DNA from: JAQBDA01 sp964525785
GTDB taxonomy: Bacteria; Chloroflexota; Anaerolineae; Anaerolineales; UBA4823
NCBI GenBank assembly: GCA_964525785.1
Contig: CAZGIX010000022.1
Location: 1 to 35,962, forward strand
Length of the DNA stretch: 35,962 bases
Reading direction: 5' to 3'
A program made the translations under genes and the position numbers. Under the pieces are notes generated by a model. That model was not told where the DNA came from. It saw nothing but the letters and a program-made list of their open reading frames with translations, and searched no databases. This document shows, one piece after another, positions 1 to 8,823 of the stretch (positions within the stretch are counted from its first letter, which is position 1; each line of letters begins with the position of its first letter).

Positions 1-291
1 GCGAGCGTTCATCTCAGCGATCTTGACGCCGGTGGGGCAGATCATGTTGCACACTCGGCACCCGGAGCAGTAATCCACGCTCTTATCGGGTGTCGGCTGC
101 CCAGGACGGCGGTAGCGACCGGCCTGCGGGGCTTCGTACTTCGGACCCGGGAACAAGTCGGTCACAGCTGATACCGGACAGGCAGTCGTGCAGATGTTGC
201 ACTTGATGCACTGATCGAGAGTTAATTCAACCGGTCGGTGCAGCCGCGGAAGATTGGTGTCGTTCTCGGAAGGGGAGGTTGGAGTGAGCAT
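1..291 (-). CDS. glpC: Anaerobic glycerol-3-phosphate dehydrogenase subunit C (GlpC-like), 3' part cut off by window edge
   Basis: Only the first 97 codons are inside the window; the frame is open to base 1. GlpC is the iron-sulfur subunit that passes electrons from the GlpAB flavoprotein to membrane quinone. Two ferredoxin-like cysteine motifs are visible: C-x2-C-x2-C-x3-C at residues 28, 31, 34 and 38, and the start of a second set at about 75, 78, 81 and 85, each followed by Pro as in 4Fe-4S ferredoxins. The ATG at 291 is preceded by a GAGG at good spacing and lies 6 bases after the glpAB stop, so it is probably translationally coupled. The Cys-rich CCG domains expected further on lie outside the window. 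Subunit identity is inferred from the two clusters plus position after glpAB; another heterodisulfide-reductase-like Fe-S protein is the alternative. Confidence 0.85.
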   Translation of the reverse strand, partial: MLTPTSPSENDTNLPRLHRPVELTLDQCIKCNICTTACPVSAVTDLFPGPKYEAPQAGRYRRPGQPTPDKSVDYCSGCRVCNMICPTGVKIAEMNAR

Positions 292-297
292 AACGCC

Positions 298-3200
298 TCA
301 ATCGAACTCCAACACCGAGCGAGCGGCATGGTAAGCGGTTGCCAGTGCCAGTCCCTCCAGGGAGCGCTCGCGGACTGGATCGCAGCCACCCAGGCTGGCT
401 CCCGCGGCGAAGAGATTGGCGAAGACTGGATTACCGCTACCTGCTACCGGGCGCAGTCTCTCGTCTGTGCTCAGGCCGAGGCGATAGACCGGATGGCCTT
501 GCGGGGCAAGGAAGGCACTCTCGAACCAGGCCGTGCGTTCGGGTGTGTCCTGCAAGGGCAGGCCGAATACCGTCTCAGTGACTTTACCGGTGTAATCTGA
601 GTAAAGACCGCCGCCCAATAAGCCGCCAGTGGCGAGCAGGAAATTCCTGGCGCGATGCGCCTTTTGCCGGGCAGCTGCTTCGGTGAATACCTGCAGAATG
701 CGCACTCCGTCGTGTTCGGCGTGGAGGGCCTGCATCCCCTCGTAAACGCGCCCCCCAGCTTCCCGGATGATGCGTAATAGCAGGCGGTGCAGGCGCATGC
801 CAGGGATAGACGGCGGAAGCGTGGGGATCTCGAATACCGGCACACCGAGCGTCTCCTGAAGGCGCGCCTGCACCTGGACTGCATTTTCGAATCCTAGAAC
901 AGCCGGAAATCCCACCCGGGCTGCTCCATCCAGGAATGGGCGCAGTGCAGCCGCGATCGCGCCGATGAAAGTGGGTGAGGCGCACATCTCAGCCAGCACA
1001 CGTGCGGTGACAAACCTGCGACCGTCTAACGCGGGGAGATCGAGGCTCACCCCACGCGCCGGTATGCCCTGCAGCGACAGGTTGCCTGCCGCGAGGGAAG
1101 GGTAAAAATCCGGGAAGCGCCGGAAGCCGACCAGCAGCATCTCCCCGCTCTGGCGCAAGTCGCCGGCGATCATGGTCTGCGGCGCCAGGCAGGTCGGGCG
1201 GGCAGCTCCCAAGGCGCTGGGCAGTAGCCAGTTCGATTCCAGCGAGCCGTGCAACGGATACCCGAGCTGCTGGGAGATATCCTGCATGGCTCCGAGTGCA
1301 GCACTGATTCTCTCCATCCCGACAATGGCATAGGGGTGTCCGGGGTGTTCAGCGATCAGCCGGCGCAGGGCCGCAGATGGATCGAGGATAGACTCAGATG
1401 CATCCAGCGGGTAATAACCAAGCACGTCGATCGTGCCGGCGCTCCAATAATCCGCTCCCCAGCCTTTCGTCACCAGCTTGACGCGCTGCCCTACGGCGGC
1501 TGCCTGCCAGGCAGCGAAAAGGCCCGCCAGGCCTCCGCCGATCACCAGCAGGTCCAGATCTGGCCTGCCGGCGAATCCGGTCGAGCGAGGTGTGGAGGAA
1601 ATAGGAGTCTGGTCCTGGGTCCTTGGAACGGGGGTGCTGGATGGGGCGTAGAGTTCGGGGCTTAGCCTGCCCGTGGACGGTCCGGGGAGGTGATCGACGT
1701 TCAGCACACTCTGGTAGATCAGCTCATCCAGGCGCTCCTGGCGAAGCTGCTGCCCCCATAATACCGGCAGCAGCCCTTTCCAGCGCTCCTGTAGAAAATC
1801 TCGCAGGGCGAGGTCCGTTTGCTCGACCAGCGCCTGCGGCTCTGCTTGCAGACTGGCGAGCATGGTTGTTTTTCCCTGCGCAGCCAGCTCGTGGATCAGT
1901 CCAACAGCGCGGAAGGTGCAGAAACCGCCCTGGCAGGGACCCATCCCCAGGCGGACATCCCGGCGGATATCGTCCAGGGACCAGGTTTGACCGGATAGGA
2001 TAGCCCTCTCGACATCCTGGCGGGTTGCCAGCTCACACTCGCAGATCAGGTCGCCGTAGGCAGCCCTTTTTTCGATATGCGCCAGGCGACCGCCCAAGTA
2101 ATAGTAGCCACCCGGAAGGGAGCCGTGCCCATCCGCCCCTGGCAGGACCTCCAGGTGAGTGCGGCAGGGAAGTTGTACGCCCAGCTTGCGGCACACCAGA
2201 TCGGCAGTCACTTCCGCCATCTTACGGTAGGTGGTCCATTTTCCGCTGGTAATGGTGACCAGACCGTCAACGCCATCGCGGACGGCGTGATCCAGCAGCA
2301 CGAAAGCACGCGTGACATCGCGCGTATCGGCGACCTCGGTCTCCTGGTACAGCGGGCGTACGCCAGCCCAGGCGCGCAGCATACGCATGTCTTTGAAGCC
2401 GGGGACGAGCTTATCGCCTTCCTCCAGGCACAGATGCACCTCCCACGGCTCGATAGGGAAGTGATCGGGATCGGCCACTTTGACATCCGTCGTGCCGATC
2501 ACAGTTACCGTATGGATGGGTACCAGGATATCGCCATCGGACGGCATCTTACAGCGATTGACGACCGTGTTGAGGATGCGGTGGTTCATAGCCAGCATGG
2601 TGCCTTTACCGGGGATAATATGGACTTTGATGCCCACCGTGCCGGCGATCAGACCCGCCCAGGCTCCGGATGCGTTCACTACCAGGTCGGCGTCGATGGC
2701 AATCTCTTCGTCGTGCACCCGGTCGTAGCAGATCGCACCTACAACGTGGCGCGGCTCGCCCGGAGGCGCGGTCTCTTTATCGACCAGCAGGCGGCGCACC
2801 TGGTGGTAGGTGAGCACCTGAGCGCCGTGCTGGCTGGCGGACTCCGTATTGGCATCTGTGCCCAGGAACGAGTCGGCAGAGCCATCCGGCACGCGAAAGC
2901 ACTGGCTGATACGCGGGTTGAGCAGAGGTTCCTGGCGCAGCATCTCAGATATGGGCACTTCTTCCACCGGGATGCCTGCCTGTCGGCATCCCTCGACGAA
3001 GCGCGGGGCGTAAGCAAGGTCATCCCAGGGGGTGATGACGAAGAACCCGCCGGTATCCTCGATGCAGTGGGGCATGATACGGCGCAAGATGCGGTTCTCT
3101 TCGATGCACTCCCTGGCTGCCTGGGGGTCATTGACCGCATAGCGCCCGCCCGAATGCAGCAGCCCATGGTAGCGCCCGGTGGTTCCATGGGACAGATCGT

Positions 3201-3309
3201 TCTTCTCGACCAGGAGGGTTTTGAAGCCACGCATCGCCAGGTCGCGCAGGACACCAGCGCCCGTTGCGCCGCCGCCGATCACCAGGATCTCGGTATTGAT
3301 GCGCCGCAT
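298..3309 (-). CDS. glpA: Fused GlpA-GlpB: anaerobic glycerol-3-phosphate dehydrogenase, catalytic FAD subunit joined to subunit B
   Basis: This 1003-residue protein combines two proteins that are separate in E. coli (about 540 and 420 residues). It should oxidise glycerol 3-phosphate to dihydroxyacetone phosphate. The N-terminal half has a Rossmann FAD motif (GGGATG, residues 12-17), a DAO-type fold, and a BFD-like [2Fe-2S] domain with Cys423, Cys425, Cys459 and Cys464. That domain marks GlpA rather than aerobic GlpD. A Pro/Ser/Thr-rich linker covers about 540-583. The second half restarts with a new FAD motif (GGGLAG, 591-596) and runs on as GlpB, ending close to the usual length. There is no stop or frame change across the junction (about bases 1560-1690), and the linker composition looks like a true fusion rather than an assembly error. 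It lies 9 bases after glpK and 6 before glpC. A product label of glpA/glpB fusion is safest. Confidence 0.9.
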   Translation of the reverse strand: MRRINTEILVIGGGATGAGVLRDLAMRGFKTLLVEKNDLSHGTTGRYHGLLHSGGRYAVNDPQAARECIEENRILRRIMPHCIEDTGGFFVITPWDDLAYAPRFVEGCRQAGIPVEEVPISEMLRQEPLLNPRISQCFRVPDGSADSFLGTDANTESASQHGAQVLTYHQVRRLLVDKETAPPGEPRHVVGAICYDRVHDEEIAIDADLVVNASGAWAGLIAGTVGIKVHIIPGKGTMLAMNHRILNTVVNRCKMPSDGDILVPIHTVTVIGTTDVKVADPDHFPIEPWEVHLCLEEGDKLVPGFKDMRMLRAWAGVRPLYQETEVADTRDVTRAFVLLDHAVRDGVDGLVTITSGKWTTYRKMAEVTADLVCRKLGVQLPCRTHLEVLPGADGHGSLPGGYYYLGGRLAHIEKRAAYGDLICECELATRQDVERAILSGQTWSLDDIRRDVRLGMGPCQGGFCTFRAVGLIHELAAQGKTTMLASLQAEPQALVEQTDLALRDFLQERWKGLLPVLWGQQLRQERLDELIYQSVLNVDHLPGPSTGRLSPELYAPSSTPVPRTQDQTPISSTPRSTGFAGRPDLDLLVIGGGLAGLFAAWQAAAVGQRVKLVTKGWGADYWSAGTIDVLGYYPLDASESILDPSAALRRLIAEHPGHPYAIVGMERISAALGAMQDISQQLGYPLHGSLESNWLLPSALGAARPTCLAPQTMIAGDLRQSGEMLLVGFRRFPDFYPSLAAGNLSLQGIPARGVSLDLPALDGRRFVTARVLAEMCASPTFIGAIAAALRPFLDGAARVGFPAVLGFENAVQVQARLQETLGVPVFEIPTLPPSIPGMRLHRLLLRIIREAGGRVYEGMQALHAEHDGVRILQVFTEAAARQKAHRARNFLLATGGLLGGGLYSDYTGKVTETVFGLPLQDTPERTAWFESAFLAPQGHPVYRLGLSTDERLRPVAGSGNPVFANLFAAGASLGGCDPVRERSLEGLALATAYHAARSVLEFD

Positions 3310-3318
3310 GTGAGCTGC

Positions 3319-4830
3319 CTACTCGACCCAATCCAGCGTACGGTCAACGGCTTTCAACCAACGCCGGTACAGGCTCTGGCGCTGGTCGGGGGACATCTTC
3401 GGCTGCCAGGTCCGGTCTACCTGCCAGTTCAGGTGCAGGTCATCGGTATTTTTCCAGAAGCCAACTGCCAGACCAGCTGCATAGGCTGCCCCGAGGGCGG
3501 TTGTCTCAGCCACGACCGGCCTGACCACGGGCACACCCAGGATATCGGCCTGGAACTGCATGAGCAAGTTATTGACCACCATGCCGCCGTCCACCTTCAA
3601 GATCTTGAGCTGGACGCCCGAATCCCTCTCCATAGCATCCAGCACTTCTCTGGTCTGGTAGGCGGTAGCTTCCAGAGCCGCACGGGCGATATGCCCCTTG
3701 TTGATATAGCGAGTAAGGCCTACGATGACACCGCGGGCATCTGAGCGCCAGTGCGGGGCGAAGAGCCCGGAGAAAGCCGGGACGAAATAAATGCCACCGT
3801 TATCTTCCACGCTGCGTGCCAATAACTCAATATCGCCAGACTGCTGGATCAAACCCAGGTTATCACGCAACCACTGCACCACTGCCCCGGTGATGGCGAT
3901 CGAGCCTTCCAGAGCATAGATTGCCGGCAACTCGCCGAGCTTATAGGCCAGGGTGGTGAGCAAGCCGCTACTGGAATGGACGATCTCGCTGCCGGTATTG
4001 AGCAGCATGAAACAGCCGGTGCCGTAGGTGTTTTTCGCTTCACCCGGGCTGAAACAGGTCTGACCGACCAGCGCGGCTTGCTGGTCGCCTAAATCACCGC
4101 ACACGGGAATGGATTCGCCAAAGGGTCCATCCGCAACTGTCGCCCACCATGCTTGAGGATCGCTGGATGGTACGATGCGCGGCAGCAAGCTACGTGGGAT
4201 ACCCAGGATCGCCAGGATTTCATCATCCCAATCCAGAGTCTCCAGGTTCATCAGCATCGTGCGGCTGGCGTTGGTTACGTCGGTGACATGCGCGCCGCCA
4301 TGCGGACCACCCGTCAGCCACCAGACCTCCCAGGTGTCGATATTACCAAATACAGCATCGCCACTCAGCGCAGCATTGCGGGCTTCGGGGACGTTATCCA
4401 GAATCCACCGGATCTTCGGACCGGAGAAATACGTTGAGACCGGCAGGCCTACCTTGCCCCGGAAGCGGTCCATCCCACCGTCAAGCGCCAGCTTGTCGCA
4501 GATCGACTTGGTGCGGGTATCCTGCCAGACGATGGCGTTGTAGTAGGGCTTTCCGGTGCGGCGGTCCCAAACCAGAGTGGTCTCACGCTGGTTGGTGATC
4601 CCAACTGCCGCGATATCGCCCTTCCTGGCGCCTGCGTTTGCTACTGCCTGGCGGCAGACTTCCTGTGTGCGCTGCCAGATCTCCAGCGGATCGTGCTCGA
4701 CCCAACCGGGCTGCGGATAGATCTGCTGGTGCTCTTTTTGCGAGACCGCGGCAATGCGCCCGCTGTGGTCGAATAATATGCAGCGAGTGCTGGTGGTGCC
4801 TTGATCGACTGCGGCGATGTATCTTGGCAT
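3319..4830 (-). CDS. glpK: Glycerol kinase
   Basis: GlpK phosphorylates glycerol to glycerol 3-phosphate using ATP, in the cytoplasm, and so supplies the GlpAB enzyme encoded next to it. The 503-residue length is typical of the FGGY kinase family. The N-terminal phosphate-binding segment AAVDQGTTSTR, the NQRETT stretch, the W-x-D region near residue 102 and the C-terminal GGMVVNN adenosine-binding stretch are all present. The start at 4830 gives the normal N-terminus; the ribosome site is weak (only GAG upstream). The gene begins 20 bases after the hydrolase stop and ends 9 before glpAB, so it is an internal operon gene. No glpF glycerol facilitator is seen in the window. Confidence 0.97.
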   Translation of the reverse strand: MPRYIAAVDQGTTSTRCILFDHSGRIAAVSQKEHQQIYPQPGWVEHDPLEIWQRTQEVCRQAVANAGARKGDIAAVGITNQRETTLVWDRRTGKPYYNAIVWQDTRTKSICDKLALDGGMDRFRGKVGLPVSTYFSGPKIRWILDNVPEARNAALSGDAVFGNIDTWEVWWLTGGPHGGAHVTDVTNASRTMLMNLETLDWDDEILAILGIPRSLLPRIVPSSDPQAWWATVADGPFGESIPVCGDLGDQQAALVGQTCFSPGEAKNTYGTGCFMLLNTGSEIVHSSSGLLTTLAYKLGELPAIYALEGSIAITGAVVQWLRDNLGLIQQSGDIELLARSVEDNGGIYFVPAFSGLFAPHWRSDARGVIVGLTRYINKGHIARAALEATAYQTREVLDAMERDSGVQLKILKVDGGMVVNNLLMQFQADILGVPVVRPVVAETTALGAAYAAGLAVGFWKNTDDLHLNWQVDRTWQPKMSPDQRQSLYRRWLKAVDRTLDWVE

Positions 4831-4850
4831 GGCAGCTCGTGCAATTTCTC

Positions 4851-5621
4851 TTAACTGGCTTCAGCCAGGGCGCGTTCGATAAACCGCTCGGTGATTTGGG
4901 CGGCTTGCTCGATCTCCTGGTCGATGATCACCACATGAGAAGAATTTTCCATCCAATGGATTTCGACGATCGAGGACGATACATGACTGGCGATCTGCTC
5001 CGGGACTGATGGATGCACGGTGGTATCCAGCCTACCCTGCATGACCAGCAGGGGCTGCTTGATCTCCCCCAGCCGGGGAGCAACCACGTTCTGCAGCTTA
5101 ATCAGTTGGACGGCACCCTTCAGCGGGTTGACCGGATATCCCTGCCAGTTTGCCTCAGCATCCAGGCTCTCTTTAGGGACGCTGCTTATGAAGGGCGCCA
5201 GCAGATGCATGCGGAAATGATCAAAGCGTGATAATGCCAGTCGCAGCGCCGGGGCATAGGCCAGTATGCCTGCCGCTTCGGGGTGTTGGATGGCAAGATA
5301 CAGCGCCAGCAGCCCGCCGGTCGATTCCCCCCCGACGAATACCCTGTCGCAGGTGGATTTCAAGTGCTGGTAGGCGGACTCGACCTCCTGCACCCAATCT
5401 TGCCAGCGCACGCGGTTCAGGTCATCCGGGTGGGTATTGTGTCCCGGCAGCAATGGTCCGGAAATGGTATAGCCGTGTTGGTGCAGGATGGCGCCCAGCA
5501 TACGCACTTCGGCAGTTGTGGCGGTGAAGCCATGTATTAAGAGTACACCTACGGGGCCAGCCTGCCAAAAAAAGGCGTCGCCCTGCAGATGGGGATTATG
5601 GAGCGTCGAGGCAGGTTTCAT
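4851..5621 (-). CDS. Alpha/beta hydrolase, carboxylesterase/monoacylglycerol-lipase-like
   Basis: A 256-residue serine hydrolase without signal peptide, so cytoplasmic. The complete catalytic set can be read: oxyanion HGF at 30-32, nucleophile Ser100 in GESTG, Asp199 in GRLDTTV and His229 in NSSHVV. Length and motif spacing match the small bacterial carboxylesterase and monoacylglycerol lipase group (Est30-like). It lies 9 bases after glmS and 20 before glpK. Because glycerol kinase and glycerol-3-phosphate dehydrogenase follow directly, release of glycerol from monoacylglycerols is a reasonable inference, but the sequence alone does not fix the substrate. Another short-acyl esterase role is possible. 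Confidence 0.85.
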   Translation of the reverse strand: MKPASTLHNPHLQGDAFFWQAGPVGVLLIHGFTATTAEVRMLGAILHQHGYTISGPLLPGHNTHPDDLNRVRWQDWVQEVESAYQHLKSTCDRVFVGGESTGGLLALYLAIQHPEAAGILAYAPALRLALSRFDHFRMHLLAPFISSVPKESLDAEANWQGYPVNPLKGAVQLIKLQNVVAPRLGEIKQPLLVMQGRLDTTVHPSVPEQIASHVSSSIVEIHWMENSSHVVIIDQEIEQAAQITERFIERALAEAS

Positions 5622-5630
5622 AGGCGGGTT

Positions 5631-7421
5631 TCAATCGACTGTGAGAGTCTTGCTCAAATTGCGCGGGAAATCTGGATCGATGCCGCGCGTGGTACTGATC
5701 TGATATGAGAGCAGCTGTAGAGGAAGCCCGGCTAACAGAGCGTTGATGTGCGGCTCACTCTCCGGGAGCAGGATCAGGTCGTGGGCATTGGCGCGCAGGC
5801 GGGGGTCTTCTTGACCGATGGCAATGGCGCGCCCGCTGCGGCATGTGACTTCGTTGATCCCGCTGATGATCAGGGGCACATCGCCCGGTCCAACCACGAA
5901 GATGACCGGATAATCATCGCGTACGGCGGAGAGCGGTCCATGCTTGAACTCGGTTGAGAGCATGCCCTCGCAGTGCGCATAGGTGATCTCTTTCAGCTTG
6001 AGAGCACCCTCCATCGCTACCGGATAGGTGTAGCCGTAGCCGACGCAATATAGGTCGTCCCAGGCGGAGATATGCGGGGCGATCGCTGCAGCTTCCGGCT
6101 CGACCTGCTGCAAGGTGCGCTCGATGAGGTCTGGCACAGCCGCAAGGGATTCGGGAGAGCGCCTGCCCATGCGCATCGCCAGGTATATCATCGCCAGCAC
6201 CTGGTTGGTATAGGTCTTCGTGGCGGGCACGCTGATCTCATATCCGCAAGCCAGAGGGACATAGCGTTCGCTCTCCTGGGTCAGGGTCGAACCGATCACG
6301 TTCACCAGGCTGAGGATCCCGGCCTGGCGCTCTTGAGCGACCTGGATGGCATTGAGCACGTCTTTGGTTTCACCGGACTGGCTGACAAACAGCCCCACAT
6401 CTTTATCGGTCAGGGTAGGGCCATATTGAGGGATGAACTGAGGCGCCAGCACAGGGATTGCCGAGCGCCCGGCAATCTGCGCCAAGGCGACCGCCCCGAG
6501 CAGGCAAGCGTGCGAGCTGGTGCCGCAGCCGACCAGGTAGAGATGGCGGGCGGAGGCCATGCGCTGGATTACGTGTTCTACATCCTTGGAACGCTCCAGC
6601 AGGTGCAACATCTCCCGGGCGACAGTGGGCTGTTCGTGGATTTCCTTCAGCATGAAGTGCGGATAGCCGCCTTTTTGGACCGCTTCGATATTCTGGGTGA
6701 TGGTTTCCACCGGTCGATCGATCTTCTCGCCGTCGGATACCCGGTAGAGATCGATACTATTGGCGGTCAGGGTGACAATCTCACCATCGCTGACGCGGAT
6801 CACCTGGCGGGTGAGCGGCAGGATCGACGGCAGATCGGAAGAGACACACGTGAAGTCTGGACCGATGCCTGCGACCAGGCCGGAGCCTTTCTTGATCGCA
6901 TACAGGCGCTCCTCGCCTATTCGCCCGATGACGAAAGCATAGTCGCCTTCCAAGTCCTGGTAAGCGTGCCGAATGGCCTCGATAAAGTCATACCCCTGGT
7001 TGATGTAGCGCTCGACCGCATGTACGCAGGATTCTCCATCGTTGGTAGAGCGCACCACCATCCCTTCAGCGATAAACTGCTGGCGCAGCTCCACATTATT
7101 GACCACGTTGCCATTATGCGCGCCGACCAGGTCTCCATCAGAGTCCAGGTGGGGTTGGGCGTTCTCGGTGGAAGGATAGCCAAAAGTCGCCCAACGCAAC
7201 TGTACAATACCTCGCGTCCCAGACATGGCAGCGAAATCCAACCGGGCAGCGACATCATCCACCTTACCCACGTCTTTACGTAGGTCGATAGCCCTGCCAT
7301 CTGACAGGGTGGCGCAGCCTACAGAGTCGTAGCCGCGATAAGATAAGCGCCGCCCGGCTTCAGTTAATACCACGCCGAGCGGCTGTTCTCGCTCACATAC
7401 TATTCCAAATATTCCGCACAT
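5631..7421 (-). CDS. glmS: Glutamine--fructose-6-phosphate aminotransferase (isomerizing)
   Basis: GlmS makes glucosamine 6-phosphate from fructose 6-phosphate and glutamine, the first step to UDP-GlcNAc for the cell wall and glycans. The protein starts MCGIFG, so Cys2 becomes the N-terminal glutaminase nucleophile after Met removal. The YRGYDS stretch follows. Two SIS sugar-binding domains fill the C-terminal half (VGCGTSSHA near 300, then a second around 450-580), and the C-terminus PRNLSKTLTVD matches the conserved GlmS tail. Length is 596 residues (E. coli 609). A TAGGAG site sits three bases before the ATG. It is the first gene of the run leading into the glycerol genes. There is no room for a glmS ribozyme in the 73-base upstream gap. 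Confidence 0.97.
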   Translation of the reverse strand: MCGIFGIVCEREQPLGVVLTEAGRRLSYRGYDSVGCATLSDGRAIDLRKDVGKVDDVAARLDFAAMSGTRGIVQLRWATFGYPSTENAQPHLDSDGDLVGAHNGNVVNNVELRQQFIAEGMVVRSTNDGESCVHAVERYINQGYDFIEAIRHAYQDLEGDYAFVIGRIGEERLYAIKKGSGLVAGIGPDFTCVSSDLPSILPLTRQVIRVSDGEIVTLTANSIDLYRVSDGEKIDRPVETITQNIEAVQKGGYPHFMLKEIHEQPTVAREMLHLLERSKDVEHVIQRMASARHLYLVGCGTSSHACLLGAVALAQIAGRSAIPVLAPQFIPQYGPTLTDKDVGLFVSQSGETKDVLNAIQVAQERQAGILSLVNVIGSTLTQESERYVPLACGYEISVPATKTYTNQVLAMIYLAMRMGRRSPESLAAVPDLIERTLQQVEPEAAAIAPHISAWDDLYCVGYGYTYPVAMEGALKLKEITYAHCEGMLSTEFKHGPLSAVRDDYPVIFVVGPGDVPLIISGINEVTCRSGRAIAIGQEDPRLRANAHDLILLPESEPHINALLAGLPLQLLSYQISTTRGIDPDFPRNLSKTLTVD

Positions 7422-7447
7422 AGACTCCTACAACTGGTAAAAGGATC

Positions 7448-7481
7448 GGTGCTGATGAGCAAATTCTCTCCCATCAGCACC
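7448..7481 (-). terminator. Perfect 10-bp hairpin between the NBR1-Ig-like gene and glmS
   Basis: GGTGCTGATG (7448-7457) and CATCAGCACC (7472-7481) are exact reverse complements around a 14-base loop. On the minus strand the stem is followed by GATCCTTTTACC, a weak U-run. It lies 13 bases after the upstream stop codon and only 26 before the glmS start. It most likely ends the formate dehydrogenase transcript. Since no clear promoter fits between it and glmS, partial read-through or an attenuator role is possible. Confidence 0.6.
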
Positions 7482-7494
7482 ACGTTTCTTTGAA

Positions 7495-8754
7495 TCAATC
7501 ACGCTCGATTTGAGGCACCAACCAGAAAGCATTATCATCGTTCGCAGAGCCATTGGAATCTACGGTCAGGATGAACTCAACCGTATCGCCAGACAGGTCG
7601 GAAAGATCCAACAAAATGCTGGAGATATACCCGTCGTATACTTCCTGCCATTCGCCAAGCTTTTTAATCGACCCACCCACCACGCGGTAGTTGAGCTGGA
7701 ATAACACATTGCACTTGTCGCTATCCGCCGCGCAGCCGATATCGGCCCGGAACACGTCTCCCTTTTTGATCTGGATGGGCGGGTAATAGCCAGCGATGAA
7801 GCCACCATCTTTCATCTCAGGGTGGGTGATCAGGGCCGGCTCGTCTTCGTTGCGGTGTTCGAGCCTTGGGCTGCTGGTGGCAAAGACAAATCCCGTCTCG
7901 TCCCCATCTTCACCCGGGCAATCCAGCCTGCCCGAGGCTGTCTCCCAGCGAGCGGCGCAAGCGCTACTGACAAAGTCAAAGACCATGCCGCTGTCGACTT
8001 CTTTCACTTCGATCCTGACCCAGATCGAGTTCTTGCCTTCGGAGCCCACGCCGAACAAATTGCCGGAGGCGTCACTGAGCTTCCAGTAGCTCTCAAATGC
8101 GCCTGAGATTGTGGGGGCAATGAAGGGGACGGCTACTTCCACCTGGTCTCCCGGTTTGACTTCAGCCCCCAGCGGCACCCGGTTGGGAGCGCTCATTTGG
8201 TCACCGTCGATATGCATAAAGGTATAACCGCCGGTCCAGGTGCAGGTGCCAGAATTCTGCAGCAGCCATTTCTTGGTAAAGCTTTCACCAGGGTTGACCT
8301 TGGTCCCATCCGGGAAGTTGACGTCATCCACAAACCTGGCTCGATTGCAGTCTACACCTGGCGTGCTGATGATCACCCCAGAGCCGCCGCCAGTGTCTAG
8401 CGTGGGCGAGCGGATGGCGGTCGCGATAGGGGTGGGTGTGAAGATCGGCGTGCTGCTGGCGATGGACAGCGGCGTGTTTGTGGGACGCGGCGTGTCTGTC
8501 AGCAGGGCAGGTGTGAGAGTCGGAGTAAAGGTAGGCGTCACTTTGCCGGCGATCTCAGTTGCATTCGCAGAGTTCTGGGTAAGCTGCACTTCCAGGGTCA
8601 AGGCTGCCTGGGTAAAGACTGCCCCACCAGTATCCGGCTGGGTACCGATGCCCAGGGAAGGTCCCAGGACCAGGTAAACGAATGCACCGATCGAGACGCA
8701 TGCCGCTAAACCGAGCAACAGCAGGACGATGAGCTTGGCCGGACTGATATTCAT
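7495..8754 (-). CDS. Membrane-anchored or lipoprotein with NBR1-type Ig-like domain
   Basis: I recognise one domain but not the function. The chosen ATG at 8754 has a GAGGAG six bases upstream; an in-frame ATG 30 bases earlier lacks this. The 419-residue product starts with one hydrophobic segment (about residues 8-31). It contains LAAC with Cys19, which fits a lipobox, but the hydrophobic stretch continues past the Cys, so a plain membrane anchor is equally possible. A Thr/Pro-rich stalk covers about 71-130. An Ig-like domain of the NBR1 central type follows (about 137-250), with the characteristic KKWLLQNSGTCTW strand and a PGDQVEV repeat. The remaining 150 residues look like a beta-rich extracellular domain. 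Such stalked proteins are common in Anaerolineae. It follows fdhA by 69 bases and precedes the hairpin at 7448-7481. Confidence 0.75.
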   Translation of the reverse strand: MNISPAKLIVLLLLGLAACVSIGAFVYLVLGPSLGIGTQPDTGGAVFTQAALTLEVQLTQNSANATEIAGKVTPTFTPTLTPALLTDTPRPTNTPLSIASSTPIFTPTPIATAIRSPTLDTGGGSGVIISTPGVDCNRARFVDDVNFPDGTKVNPGESFTKKWLLQNSGTCTWTGGYTFMHIDGDQMSAPNRVPLGAEVKPGDQVEVAVPFIAPTISGAFESYWKLSDASGNLFGVGSEGKNSIWVRIEVKEVDSGMVFDFVSSACAARWETASGRLDCPGEDGDETGFVFATSSPRLEHRNEDEPALITHPEMKDGGFIAGYYPPIQIKKGDVFRADIGCAADSDKCNVLFQLNYRVVGGSIKKLGEWQEVYDGYISSILLDLSDLSGDTVEFILTVDSNGSANDDNAFWLVPQIERD

Positions 8755-8823
8755 GGCATTCTCCTCTCCGAATTTTATTGCCAAGGCAAGCGGTCGGCGA
8801 TGATCGGCGCCGCCAACCTGGAG

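Noticed and set aside
2077..3744. Long plus-strand ORF (555 codons) opposite glpA
   Set aside because: It lies antisense to a clear gene, has no recognisable domain and no ribosome site; GC-rich codon use produces such shadows.
6072..7283. Plus-strand ORF of 403 codons opposite glmS
   Set aside because: Antisense shadow of a conserved enzyme, with no motif of its own.
7422..7494. glmS ribozyme or riboswitch upstream of glmS
   Set aside because: The gap is only 73 bases, with one simple hairpin and none of the ribozyme core.
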